From positions 40,798,066 through 40,862,065 of the forward strand of contig JASEVX010000011.1 in the NCBI GenBank assembly GCA_031761405.1: a DNA stretch of 64,000 nucleotides, read 5' to 3'. The first letter of the stretch is position 1. Each line of letters opens with the position of its first letter. Below the pieces are notes generated by a model. It was not told the origin of the DNA and made no database searches. It saw only the letters and a list, made by a program, of their open reading frames with translations. A program made the position numbers and the translations under genes. The DNA comes from Serripes groenlandicus. Lineage: Eukaryota; Mollusca; Bivalvia; Cardiida; Cardiidae. This document shows, in pieces, positions 22,561 through 33,900 of this stretch.

Positions 22561-23293
22561 ATTAATAGTTTATGTTTCTGCTTACGGTACAATTCATGAT
22601 TCCTATGTGCCGCTTCTGGTGATCTGGTGTCTCATTGACTCCCCGGTCTGGCATCAGTTAATGTCACAATAGCGAAGAGCTCGTGCGCATGAAGCTACCT
22701 TTTTACCTTTTCATTAGAAGAGGCATTACTGCATCTCACACGAACATATCTCCCCCACCCCACATACACCCAATAACACATAAAGGCATGCAGTGATTCG
22801 AGTATGACTGTTAGGTGGTTTTGTGTGGATAAAATGGGCCATCCACAAGGCAATTGCGAACAGTGCATAACCAGATCGGCCAGCCAATTCACGCTGTATA
22901 ATCTGACGAATTTATTAATAGAATGATCAAGACACTTCGACAAAGCAGTATCCGTTTCTATACTAAGTACGGGTGCGCAGACAAGTATGTTTTCATACGT
23001 GTGCTAATAACGTTTCTATCGAACATTCAAGTCTGAACCCTTTCTCACATATTACAAATATGCAGCAGACAACTTTAAAAACATCTGGGCAAAAGTGAGG
23101 GAGTCTTTGAAAATGAAAGTGAAATTATTTAAAAGATTTGAAACACTTTGACGGAAGGATAAATTACTCATCATGAGCAAATTTTCCAAAAATCGTCTGC
23201 TGCAGAGACGTGAGAAAGCGTCTGTATGTAGTCAAATGTAGATTGAGGTGTGTCATGACTATTCGTTCAAAAGGGAGTACAATGACTGATATA
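22561..23293. other. No gene; A-family remnant inside
   Basis: 23036-23236 is a diverged A-family MITE (AACCCTTTCTCACATA, then TCGTCTGCTGCAGAGACGTG). The rest shows no repeat or coding signal that I can support. Confidence 0.45.
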
Positions 23294-23558
23294 AGAGCCG
23301 TTCCACAAGAAAACCAATATCATGGTCTCTGCGTAATATATCGATCAAGATCAGCCTGCGCAATCCGCGCAGGCTAATATGGGCCGACACAGTCCGTCTC
23401 TGGGACATAGAGGTATAGAGTAATGATTCCTGAAACAGAAAATCCACAGGAGGCGAAGAGTGTGTCTGTCCGGGTAAGCCTGCGCGGTATGCTTAGGCTA
23501 ATCCGGGTCGATAATTTACGCAGAGTCCACACTGTTGGTTTTCTCGCGGGACGGCTCA
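23294..23558. mobile_element. B-family foldback element, complete
   Basis: Ends GAGCCGTTCCACAAGAAAAC and TTTTCTCGCGGGACGGCTC. The two arms carry the mirrored blocks GCAGGCTAATATGGGCCG and CTTAGGCTAATCCGGGTCG. Confidence 0.8.
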
Positions 23559-23753
23559 TAAATGAATTACTCATTAAGCGAAAATAGTGTCATTGTTCTT
23601 GTATTAATTACCTGACAATACGTCATGATTGGTTATATGAATTGAGTCACGTGGTAATTAAAGTACTGGACTGACTGACAGGTTATTGACCGACTTGTTA
23701 CCAACACTAGTATGGTCGTAATACATCAAACTAGTGGGTCCTGTGTTAAGACA

Positions 23754-24046
23754 ATTGATTGATTTATTTAGGGTTTTACGCCGTTTTCAAAGAAAAATTC
23801 AGTCATATGACGGCGACCAGTTCACCTACTCATGCGTTTCTCGCACCAGTACACCACACATCATATACTTTCCAAGCAACTGGCTGATTTTCTACATCGA
23901 CGGTTAAACAGCCCATTGGTGAAAGACGAATGACGCATGCCACAGTGACTTTTGTCAAACGTCGGTAAAAATGTTGGCCGAGCTGGAATTCGAACTAACA
24001 ACCCCAGGATTGACAGCCCGCGTCGTTACCGACTGAGCTACCGGGG
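23754..24046 (-). mobile_element. tRNA-derived SINE, type 1
   Basis: In reverse: head GTAGCTCAGTCGGTAACG, then CTGTCAATCCTGGGG; tail GACGGCGTAAAACCC. Nearly full length, opposite in direction to the copies at 24525 and 25500. Confidence 0.8.
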
Positions 24047-24234
24047 TGTATACAGACAAACCATGGCAAAACATCAATCCGGTCTCTGTTCACAGGGTGT
24101 CGTTTTATCAGGTTCATTTAGTCCGCAGTGAGTAATTTGAAAATTAAAGTTTGGTTGTTATATACAGGTAAAATTGCATTTTCAAGTTTGTCTTATGCAT
24201 TTGTTAGACTGTATAAGATTTTTTTAAATTACAG

Positions 24235-24349
24235 ACATAGTATATTCAGACAGTGGGCATTGGACACGTTGAAGATCCAGGATAATTACCCAGTACGTGA
24301 CGATGTTGTAATAAATCCAGTAGATGCAGTTCAAGTTTTACAGAAATGA
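24235..24349 (+). CDS. Orphan terminal-exon candidate
   Basis: After a good acceptor (GATTTTTTTAAATTACAG), 37 codons follow in phase 2 to a TGA. They encode a balanced, soluble-looking peptide (RQWALDTLKIQDNYPVRDD, VVINPVDAVQVLQK) with base composition unlike the AT-rich flanks. No upstream exon with a matching donor was found on this strand. It may be the last exon of a gene, an alternative end of gene 1, or a relic. Confidence 0.3.
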
Positions 24350-24524
24350 ATGATGTTTCATATAACCTAACGTGTTTATAAACCACGGCATACGATGCGG
24401 GGTATATGTACATTCCCGCTTTTACATAGCACTAACGGCTAGCAATTCGGACGACACACAGTTATTAGTGTGGTAACATGTGTCGAATATTATAAGCAAC
24501 ATATAGCCGAGCAGCAGTAACACA

Positions 24525-24774
24525 AACAGTAGCGATCCGGGCTACCAATCCAGGGGATGTCAGTTCAAACCCGAGATCGGCCAACATTATTTCCGACGTT
24601 TGGCAAGAGTCAGTGCGACAAGCGTCATTCGTCTTTCACCAAGGAGATTGTTGATTGTTGTGTGAAGTACTGGTGAAATAAAGCCAGTAAACACACTGTC
24701 AAACGACCTGACCACCATGCTATGACTTAAAAATTGTTGAAAACGTTGTTTAACTCCTAAATCAGTCAATTAAT
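24525..24774 (+). mobile_element. tRNA-derived SINE, type 1
   Basis: Head AGTAGCGATCCGGGC and CAGTTCAAACCCGAG; body CAAGCGTCATTCGTCTTTCA; diverged tail AACTCCTAAATCAGTCAAT. A stretch of the body around the 'CTATGTGGAAAAG' block is deleted. Confidence 0.7.
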
Positions 24775-25163
24775 GTACCGCATTCAAAGTTATACGTTTC
24801 TAACAGCAGTGGAACTAATGGCGCCTAATTGCCATGTCTTCAAAGCTTGTAACAGTTTGCATATCTGCATGTACGTCATAAAGACATGAACCGGTTAGTT
24901 ACGAAGGGAAAATTAATAAGTACACTATCACTATGAGATAACAAACGGTTTGTTAACAACGTCATACGACAACAATATATCAAATCATTGGTATATTTAG
25001 CAAATGTCAACTGCGGTCTAATGGCATACGTCGCCAGCTGACACGTGACATGTTATTTAATAGTAGAGTACACATATGATATGTATGCGTATCATAGACG
25101 TTCACAAGGAACGTATTTGACAGTCGCTATGACCGTATAAATGTACTATTAATAATCATATAT

Positions 25164-25404
25164 GAGCCGAATTAGGAAAAAAACCAACATTGTGCGTAAA
25201 GTGTCGACCCGGATCAGCCTAAGCATCCCCCGCAGGCTCGCCCGGACAGACACGTTTCGCCTCCTGTGGATTTTCTGTTACTTTATACCTTTATCCCCCT
25301 GAGACGGAATGTATCGACCCGGATTAGCCTGCGCGGACTGCGCAGGCTAATCTAGATCGATACATTACGCACAGTCAATAACGTTGGTTTTACCGCGTCA
25401 GTCG
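25164..25404. mobile_element. B-family foldback element
   Basis: GAGCCGAATTAGGAAAAAAA at the left, GGTTTTACCGCGTCAG at the right. The inner mirrored blocks (GACCCGGATCAGCC, GGCTAATCTAGATCGA) are intact. Confidence 0.7.
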
Positions 25405-25499
25405 ATATCTGATCTTAAAATGTTGCCGGATTTGTATCATTTTAAGAACTACCCGTTTAAGCTTTTGCTAATGGTTTTGTGTATAACTTTGCAATGTTA

Positions 25500-25778
25500 T
25501 AGTTGAAAGGGCGAGTTGTCAATCTAGGAGTTCTGAGTTCGAGCCCCAGCTCGGCCAACATTCTTTCCGTCGTTTGACAAAAGGCATTGTGACAAGCGAT
25601 GTTTCGTCTACCACAAATGGGCTAACAGTCTATGTGAAAAAGCAGCCAGTTGCTTTGAAAGAGTGTTGTGTGGACAAGTGGTATGAGAAATCCAGGAAAC
25701 CCATACGAAGGTGAACTGACCGCCGTGATAGGAATGAAACATTGTTGAATACGGCGTTAAACCCTAATCAATCAATAT
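25500..25778 (+). mobile_element. tRNA-derived SINE, type 1
   Basis: The A box is eroded, the B box is clear (GAGTTCGAGCC), the body is full, and the tail is GACCGCCGTGATAGG..CAATCAATATAG. Confidence 0.75.
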
Positions 25779-26424
25779 AGTAGTAAGCCTATACTTAATT
25801 CAAATTAAGCTATACAATTAGAAATTGCAAGTCGAAGTTTCTGTCCGTCATTTTTGTTTGAAAGGAAATATGAGTCATTGCATGAAATAAGGTACGCGTT
25901 AGCATTTCTGAACAGTGTAGTTTGTCAATATGCTCTTTCGTATCATTAATATGTACTGATGCATAGCCTTACCTTGATCTATGCTATTCATAAAAGTCAA
26001 CGTGTATCCTTTTTACATGTTAATTTTGTATGCGTTCGGTATAAGAAATTAGACCGTAAACATATCATCCACTAGTGTTTATCTTATTCAGCATGTTCCT
26101 ACGTAAGTCTTATCAGGATCTCTTCTGGTTTCCATTCATTCACTATACCATTAAAGGAGAGTTTAGAAAAACTGGTAAGAATGTATGTAAGTTATACATG
26201 GCTAAATTTTCTACACCAACGCTCGTATCACCTTTCCCGCCATAGGGCTATTACGAGGCTAAGACAGCGCAACTGTCCGAAAACGTCCGATTTGCACTTT
26301 GACCTGTCAACGTGTAAACTATTTGTTGACAGGTTAAGCGCGCGAGATGTTATGGAAGATATGCATCATAACCTGTACATACATATTGGAAATATTGTAT
26401 TGCTAGTTCTCCCTTCGACACTTT
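25779..26424. other. No supported gene
   Basis: A 119-codon open frame (26181-26540) is the longest in the area. It crosses a hairpin (CCTGTCAACG..TTGACAGG, 26300-26336) and ends inside the LINE tail at 26425, so it is not accepted as a gene. Confidence 0.4.
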
Positions 26425-26870
26425 TAATCGAAAAGAACAGAACAGAACGTTTATTTAGACGTATACACAGTCAAGGACGAACAAACATACAAAAACAATT
26501 AAACGGATACGTTAGTTTGAAACGACAAAAAAAGAGATAATGAATAAAAAAAAAGTATACGATAAAGAAGTTGAACTTTGGTAAAAGTACTCATTTTAGT
26601 ATCTGTAATCTAATTTCGTATTTCTTATTCTGAGTGTTAACAAGTCAAGGGAGATAGTGTTTGAAAAATTATTTGCGATTGTCGACCGTCCTTCTTGACT
26701 CTGTTAGCACCATTGACCACCTCCTCTTTATGGTGAATATGACGACAGTTAAACGGATACATGTCCAGTAGAACCTTATTTAAAACATCCTTACGTGTAT
26801 CCGCCCAACACTGACCAGTGCAATTCTGAATTATATCCGATTCGGCCAGTTATTCACCAATGGGCTAACA
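26425..26870 (-). mobile_element. Probable LINE 3' fragment with (TTCTG)n tail
   Basis: AGAACAGAACAGAACGTTTATTT at the left edge matches the pentamer tail of the LINE copies at 33119 and 9773. The following 400 bases contain two similar pieces (AATTAAACGGATACGT and GTTAAACGGATACATG), but no RT motif that I can read. Confidence 0.35.
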
Positions 26871-26939
26871 GTCTATGTGGAAAACATATGCTTGGACATT
26901 TTATTGTCAATCAATCTCCGACGATTGACAAAAGACATT

Positions 26940-27186
26940 TCAAGGGCTTGGCGTGAAACGGTTGTAACTTTAATTGGTATTTTTTACCAAGGTTAATCCC
27001 CTCGCAATAAAGTCTTTATAAGCGTGTTAACTCATTTTACTTGGTAAACAATGGAAATTTAGGTGCCATTGCTCGTTCTGCAATGGCACCTAAATTAGCA
27101 TTGTTTACAAAGGGGTCAAAATTGCCCATAAACCGGGGTTTTCAAAATAGGTTTTAAGTTACAACCGTTTCACGCCAAGCCCTCGA
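26940..27186. mobile_element. C-family palindromic MITE, complete
   Basis: Ends CAAGGGCTTGGCGTGAAAC and GTTTCACGCCAAGCCCTCG; centre GGTGCCATTGCTCGTTCTG followed by its complement. Highly similar to 21388-21637, so both moved fairly recently. Confidence 0.8.
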
Positions 27187-28599
27187 ATTTGAATAGTGTC
27201 ATTCGTCTTCCTCTAATGGGCTTAATATCGACCAAATGTGAACAATGAATACGTGGACGTTGAAAACGAGGCTTACCTCCATATTTGAACCTAACCTCTA
27301 CGTGCTCAATCTAATACGCTTGGTTTATAGAAAAGAAAACGTTCTATTGGTTAAATTATCATTAGCGTGAAATCATTTGATTTATTTACAATGACATACA
27401 CATTATTTCAACCACTTCACGCGGAAAGCAACGTTTAGCGATTTTTGAATTATTGACATTTACGACCATACTGCACGTGCTCGTGTATATAGATGGTATT
27501 TGGTCTTTATCACCATTTTCCGGCCAACATCCTCTCAAACAGCTGGTACAGGCTTATTCGTCTTCCAGCTATGGGATAATAAACTATATGGAAAAGCAGT
27601 CAGTTGCGTTGCAAGTACTGGAGTGAAACAGCCCGGAAATCAATGGTTTGGTGAACTTAACTTCGTGATATGATTGAACAAACTTTGAAACGGTATTAAT
27701 TAAACCAAAAACAACATAGAAAGTAACCGTTTGATTATGCTCACAGGATGTGCCTATTACAAGATAACGAGCAGTGACGATTCTTGTCAGACTGCGAGAC
27801 GACCGCTGTTGTCTGACGTGGCTGGGTTTCTATTTAGAATTCAAACCAGCATATCGTTTTAGATTTATTTGTTTGTAACCATCTATTTTATTTTATGATG
27901 TATTGCCGTTCAACCCTGATCTATTATCCTTCATAATGAAACCACACCATACTAAAACGAAACATAGGGAACGTCCGACAGACTCACTGTTAAATCCCTA
28001 GTTTGTGTTTGTTCAGTATTCGCCTTTCATTAAATTATGTTCATAACTATATGTAAATGTTTATGTGAAAGCATGCTTGTTTGTAAATAATGAACAGTGG
28101 AGGCTAGCTGAGAGCAGGTGTGAGAGAATGTGCACCGTCTTTTGTACAGTATGTATACTGAGTAACATGTAGGCCAAATGTGGTCGGGTGTTGTGTAAGT
28201 CTATTATTGAATAATGTATTTTTGTAAATAACATATATGTCAATTTGATAACATTTGATAACATTTACATTCGTTCGCTGGTTGTATGAACCAAAATCAA
28301 CGTACGCTTCATTCAGATCAGCGTCAATGGTCGAAAGGAGGGTTACCAGTGTAGTGGAAATAATACTGTTGTTTGGACAACTGCAAGACCATGTTGCAAG
28401 AAAGACGGGAAACACTTTTTGTTATGTTTACTGGCCGCCGTGATATGACTGAAATATCAAAACAATTATTGTCCATATGGAATAAGAACATCTTTACGAG
28501 GGGTTCACGTCAAGTCGCGTCAGGTCACTGTGTATCATTTGTGTTTAAAACCTGACACCCATCAATGATATGAATATGAAATATTATATATTTATATAG
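27187..28599. other. No supported gene; partial SINE
   Basis: 27525-27710 is a partial type 1 SINE (CTATATGGAAAAGCAGTCAG). At 28255-28470 several frames are open on both strands, with a SINE tail piece (GCCGCCGTGATATGACTG) at 28435. No splice borders agree with any frame. Confidence 0.4.
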
Positions 28600-28714
28600 A
28601 GGTCCAGATAAAGAGGAGTATACTCGTACAGCTCTTTTACCCATACTATCTCTCATATCACCCAACCAAACACTATGAGGTACTCAAAAGAATCATCTAA
28701 CAACATAGGGTTAA
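28600..28714. repeat. E-family short repeat
   Basis: AGAGGTCCAGATAAAGAGG to AACAACATAGGGTTAA. It matches 6224-6363 in order (AACCAAACACTATG, then GTACTCAAAAGAATC). Confidence 0.5.
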
Positions 28715-28779
28715 TGTGTGGCTTTTAAACGATGTGTCATTTTAGCATATGCTTAGTCAGGCAAACACGATTCGAGGTA

Positions 28780-29757
28780 ACACAACTGCCTTGGTTGTGT
28801 AATGGTAGAGGCCCACCTCGGATGCAGAAGATCGCGAGTTCGATCCCCGGTCTGGCCATTAAAAGTGCTAAAAACGACTGCCCTACTTGGCGATCTGGAT
28901 TGCGGGGTTATCATTACGACTGCCTGGCTGGTGTTAGGATCAATGGACATTTATACAAGTAACTGGTAACCTATAAAATGCCGTGATATAACTAAACAAG
29001 AGGCCCATGAGGGCCTATGCTCTACTGGCATTGATCTGGCTTGTTTCAAAAGGAACCAATATGTCATCAATATTCAAATACCATCTAAGTTTGGTGAAGA
29101 TCAGATAGTAAATGGAAGCTCTATTGTGTTCACAAGCTGTATTATAGCAATTTTGACAATTTCAAGGGCCATAATCAAGCCATGCATGGGTAGATCTGGC
29201 CGTTTTTTAGAAATGAACCAAACTCTCATGGATATCTAACTACTGTATAAGTTTGATTGAGATACAATCAAAAACAAGGACTGTATCATGTTAACAAGCC
29301 CTATTATAGCAATTTTGACAATTTCAAGGGCCATAATCAAGTCATGCATTGGGCGGATCTGGCTTGTTTTCGAAAGGAATCAAGCTCTCATGGATATCTA
29401 ACTACTGTATAAGTTTGGTTGAGATACAATAAAAAATAAAGACTGTATCGTGTTAACAAGCTCTATTATAGCAATTTTGACCATTTCAAGGGCCATAATC
29501 CAGTCATGCATGGGCAGATCTGGCTGGTTTTCGAAAGGAACCGAGCTCTCATAGATATCTAACTTCTGTATAAGTTTAGTTGAGATACAATCAAAAGACT
29601 GTATCGTGTTAACAAGAAATTGTTTACGGACGGACGGACGCACGCACGCACGCACGCACGGACGACGGACAAATCGCCACGACATAAGCCCTTCTGGTCT
29701 TTGGCCAGTATAGCTAAAAATGGTTGAAAGCGGCGTTAAACACCAAACAATCAATCA
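28780..29757 (+). mobile_element. tRNA-headed SINE split by a nested element
   Basis: The head is tRNA-like (TTGTGTAATGGTAGAGG, GAGTTCGATCCCC). The body reaches GCCGTGATATAACTAAAC at about 28997. The tail resumes at about 29716 with GTTGAAAGCGGCGTTAAACA and CAATCAATC. The 28998-29715 insert is the 'GAGGCCC' element. Confidence 0.8.
28998..29715 (+). mobile_element. AACAAGAGGCC element nested in a SINE
   Basis: It starts ACAAGAGGCCCATGAGGGCC and ends GGCCAGTATAGCTAAAA. Inside, a ~161-bp segment is repeated three times (AACTACTGTATAAGTTTG at 29238 and 29400, AACTTCTGTATAAGTTTA at 29561). A GGAC/GCAC microsatellite (29630-29672) precedes the 3' end. No coding capacity. Confidence 0.7.
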
Positions 29758-29942
29758 AGGTAATAAACCTTAAATGTGTAATCATCGTTGAATTATTGTT
29801 TTAGATGGTCACGCCAGCTACTTGTATTAGTTATGTTAGAGAATACAAAATGAACTCCTTCTTTATTGCAATGTAAATCTACAAACTCCAGTCCTCAACT
29901 ATAATTAATGTAATCCATTGTTTCTCAAGTGGCACACATATT

Positions 29943-30110
29943 AGCCGTCCCACGAGAAAGCCAACATTATGGCCTTTGCGTAGTATATCGACCCAGATCG
30001 GCCGACACATTCCGTCTCAGGGGAATAGAGGTATAGAGTTATGATTCCTGAAACAGAAAATCCACAGGAGGCGTAAAGTGTCTGTCCGGATTAGCTTGCG
30101 CAGGTCATGT
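29943..30110. mobile_element. B-family foldback, right end missing
   Basis: It starts AGCCGTCCCACGAGAAAGCC and continues to GTCTGTCCGGATTAGC. The closing arm is lost. Confidence 0.6.
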
Positions 30111-30766
30111 ATCATACAAGAAAGAGCATTTCCCTTTAAAGTTGACATCGCCGCTTTTCATTCCATGTTTTGAGGGTATATAAATGCAAAATCTTCAAAT
30201 GTGGACATGACTTCCCTTTTTAGCAACACGTCAGATCAAGACCCCACTGAGCGCGCAATGTCAAATTCTAACAAAAGTAAATCTAAAATTCAAACACTTT
30301 CATAACACCACATATACATTCACATAGGTTGTACATTCTCTTTAACATATCGTTCCTGGAGAACCAGAATGTGATATCAGCACTTTTTGCCAAAATGGAC
30401 TTTATTGCATATTTGGAACAGTATATGTTTAACTATGATGTAATTATGGGGCTTAGATTCCAGCTTTAACATAGAAAACGAGCATGATGATTTTTGGGTC
30501 TATCAATAACTGGCATTTCCACTGACTGCCATAAAGTGCTACCAACGATGTATTTACCACTAAAATGTGCTAACAGCAGTCACATCTACTAATAGCCCTT
30601 ATGATAAAATTGTATCTTAAAGTTGTGCTAATTGGAACATTAGTGACTTATTTATCATTCAGATAAATTGTGCAGTGTAAACAAATTAAGATGCATCTTA
30701 TAAGTCATGTGTATTCAAGCTAATTATCCCTCTGGAACCTGGTCAATCTGGACATACAATTTGATA
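30111..30766. other. No gene or repeat identified
   Basis: Both strands were read in all frames. There are only short open frames, no splice-consistent segment and no inverted ends. Confidence 0.4.
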
Positions 30767-31951
30767 AACAAGAGGGTCATGATGGCACTCGATCGCTCTT
30801 CTAGTTATCATTTAGAGAAACATTCTGGCCGAATTTGAAGATGCTGATGCAAAAAAATGGGGCGTCTACAGTGTTAACAAGAGTTCCCTTCAATTTGGCC
30901 CAGTGACCTAGATTCTGACCCGGCATGACTCATATTCAAACTTGACCTAGGTATCATTATGATAAACATTCTGACCAAATGTTAAGCTGTTGAGGCGAAA
31001 ATTGCGGCTTTTACAGTGTTAACACGATTTTCCTTCAATTTGGATTAGTGACCTAGTTTTTGAATAGACATTACCAATATTCGAAGATTGCCTACATATT
31101 ATCAACACAAACATTCTTATAAACTTTTAACATGCTCAAATTAAAAATGTAGACTCAAGAGTGTCAACAAGATTACCCTTAATTTGGCCTAGTGACATAT
31201 TGTCTGACCCAATATGACCCATATTCGAACTTGTCCTAGATATCATTAAGATAAACATTCTGACACAATTTCAAACTGCTGAATCAAAATGAGTGTTAAC
31301 AAGATTATTTTCCTTCAATTTGGTCTAGTGACCTAGTTTTTGAATAGACATGACCAATATTCGAGCTTTGCCTGCATATCATCAAGACAAATATTCTGAT
31401 AAACTTTCAATATGCTCAAATTAAAAATGCAGACTCCAGAGTATTAACAATATTTTCCTTCAATTTGGCCAAGTGACCTAGTGTCTGACCCAATATAACC
31501 CATATTCGAACTTGACCTAGATATCATTAAGATTAAGATCACTGCTGAAGCAAAATGAGTGTTAACAAGATTTTTCCTTCAATTTGACCTAGTGACCTAC
31601 CTTTTGACCTGACATAACCCATATTCAAACTTGACCTACATATCATGAAGACTAAATATTCTTATAAAGCTTCAACATGCTCAAGTTATAAATGAGGCCT
31701 CCAGAGTGTTAACAAGGTTTCTCTTCAATTTGACCTAGTAACCAAGTTTTTGCCCTCATATGGCCCCATTTTGAACTTGTCTAAGATTTGATAGAGATGA
31801 ATGTTCTAATAAACTTTCATGATGATCGGATGCAAAATGTAGCCTGTAGAGTGTTAACATGGCAATTGTTGACGACACACGACGGACGGACGACGGACAA
31901 AATGTGATTTCAATAGCTCACTTTGAGCACTTCCTGCATAGGTGAGCTAAA
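30767..31951 (+). mobile_element. AACAAGAGGGTC element with internal ~130-bp repeats
   Basis: It starts AACAAGAGGGTCATGATGGC. It then repeats a block about seven times: TTCAATTTGGCCTAGTGACC, ACCCATATTCGAACTTGACC, GATATCATTAAGATAAACATT, GTGTTAACAAGATTTTCC. It ends in GACGGACGGACGACGGAC and a hairpin (TAGCTCAC..GTGAGCTA) followed by AA. Non-coding, about 1.2 kb. Confidence 0.75.
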
Positions 31952-32227
31952 ACAGTTAATGTTTCTTTATATGTGGATACAGTTCTCCAGCCGAAGGTGA
32001 GTTCTGTTTGATTATTTCATGTCAATTATGTTAGAATTATTTACATATCCCAAATACAAAAAGAAAATGTATCTATAAATTCGAATGAAAGATATAGTTA
32101 TAATACTTGAACCCTTTTCCGTGATAATTATCCACTCGCTGTTATCCCCTTTTGGCTGTCAAATATTGATGATTGCTTTTTTTTTTTACATACTTTAGGC
32201 ATTTTTGTAGAAAATAAGTATAACTAT

Positions 32228-32985
32228 TTGATTAAAAATCTATATAAGAGCAATATAATAGTAAAAAATCCACTTAAGAAGATGTTCCCTGTTGTTGAAT
32301 CGCATTCCGCCAGACAGAAAAAATCAGGGAGATTCTTAAATCAAGATTTTTCTGTAGGGAAAATGCATGAGCTATATAAAATTAAATGTGGAAACGATGA
32401 TATTGACCCTGTCTCTGAAAAATTTACAGAAGTATATTTTGTAATGAATACAATCTGTCTGTTTTCATAAGTCGAAAAAAGACACTTGCCAATTATGCAA
32501 TGAATCCATTGAAATGAAAAAAAAAATGGGAACCTTTTTGGAAGAAGATGAAAGAATCCACACAGAACATACAATTCGGAAGGATGATGCCAGGAGAGAA
32601 AAGGAAACTGACACGAAAAAAGCAATAAATGCCAATGACATTTTAGCAGCCACGGGGATCTACAAACCCCGTGTTCAAATGTTTCCCAAACATATTATAA
32701 AAGGAAATCGAACAGTTATAACCTGACGATCTACTCTTTAGCTGACTTAAAGGGAACATATTATATTTTCAGAAATTGGAACATGTATCCTAACCGATCT
32801 GAATTCCCTTCCACCAAACATCAAGTATGTAATTTTGTATTCAAATTGCTGCCCTGGTCAAAACAGAACCAATATGTAGCATCAGGATTGCTACATGTAA
32901 CTGGAATGCTGTCGACACATTATAAACGACAATTCAAACAAACACACACATTCTGGGACATATTTAGTCGTAGTTGTGCTTAGTT
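32228..32985 (+). pseudogene. Transposase-like gene relic, frameshifted
   Basis: Pieces of one protein appear in order in shifting frames: PVSEKFTEVYF; FHKSKKDTCQLCNESIEM (a CxxC pair); HTIRKDDARREKETDTKKA; PRVQMFPKHIIK; and SKQNQYVASGLLH. I associate the order 'SE-F..F / FHKPKKDTC..C / charged helix / ...GQNRNQ' with an uncharacterised family that is common and multicopy in invertebrates and may be transposon-derived. That is recollection, not a search. At least two frameshifts and several stops rule out a working gene. The start is uncertain. The flanks are AT-rich, with no inverted ends that I could match. Confidence 0.5.
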
Positions 32986-33118
32986 GTATATTGTAGTACG
33001 TGACCTGAAATGAGGTGATCCTCAATTTTAAAAAAGCTAAAGATAGTAATTTGATATATCATGTAAATATATCAATGACATGAATTTTTCATGTAACGGC
33101 TGTTAATCAACGAACTAA

Positions 33119-33900
33119 TCAGAACAGAACAGAACAGAACAGAAGTTCATTTACAACACAAGCATATAAGCTCATTATGCATAGCATACATAATTAACAT
33201 ACACTAGTAATCATTCAATTTAAAGTTTTCAAACAAAGTAAATACATTTATTAGTTGATGATTATGTTATTTAGTTGATTTTCCTTAAATAGTGAATCGT
33301 GTTTAACCAAGTTAGATACTGATATGTATCTAATTTGGGAAAACTAGACAAATTATGATTAACATACATGTCATTCCAGCATATAACTACCATTTTGAAA
33401 AATAACAGAACCTTTTTTGAAAATTACTATTTAAGAAGGTGAGAGAGTATAATTCAAAAAATTAAATAAAATAATATATATATGATACAAATTTTATCAT
33501 ATTAGTACATCAGTTATTGGTATTCGTCATATATTGGTTTCTCAGCTTAAACGCATATATACAATGAAGGGCAAGTTTGGTTAGGTTTTTTTTATTTGTA
33601 GAATCAATCTGTTTTGTAAATTTGAATACATATGGTAGATTAACGTTGTATTTTTCAATGTATTTGTTTGTTCCTTATTTGGGTAAAAAGTGGTATTCAT
33701 CTTCTAAATCGTTTAAAGTACAAAGCTCACATTTCCTGTTGTTTCTGTCAATATGTCTATGTCTACCACTTCTATCATTAGATTATGGGATGAAAGTCTA
33801 AGTTTGGCAATTGATTGTCGAAATGATTTGGTTTCTAATACCTCCAGATACCCTACTCGAACGAAACAGTCTTAAATGATCTGTAAACATATAGTTAAGG
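33119..33900 (-). mobile_element. LINE 3' end with RT tail and (TTCTG)n
   Basis: Read on the minus strand, it encodes FRQSIAKLRLSSHNLMIE, then after a frameshift GRHRHIDRNNRKCELC and LNDLEDEYHF. This Cys-containing motif follows the reverse transcriptase in many LINEs. It then runs through an AT-rich 3' UTR to a (TTCTG) pentamer repeat (33119-33141). The same 3' end recurs at 9773-9860 and 26425-26540 on the same strand, so these are copies of one family. Confidence 0.65.

Noticed and set aside
26181..26540. 119-codon plus-strand frame
   Set aside because: It crosses a hairpin and ends in a LINE 3' tail; no homology or splice borders recognised.
28792..28862. tRNA gene on the plus strand
   Set aside because: It is the head of a SINE whose body and tail are visible; no paired acceptor stem.
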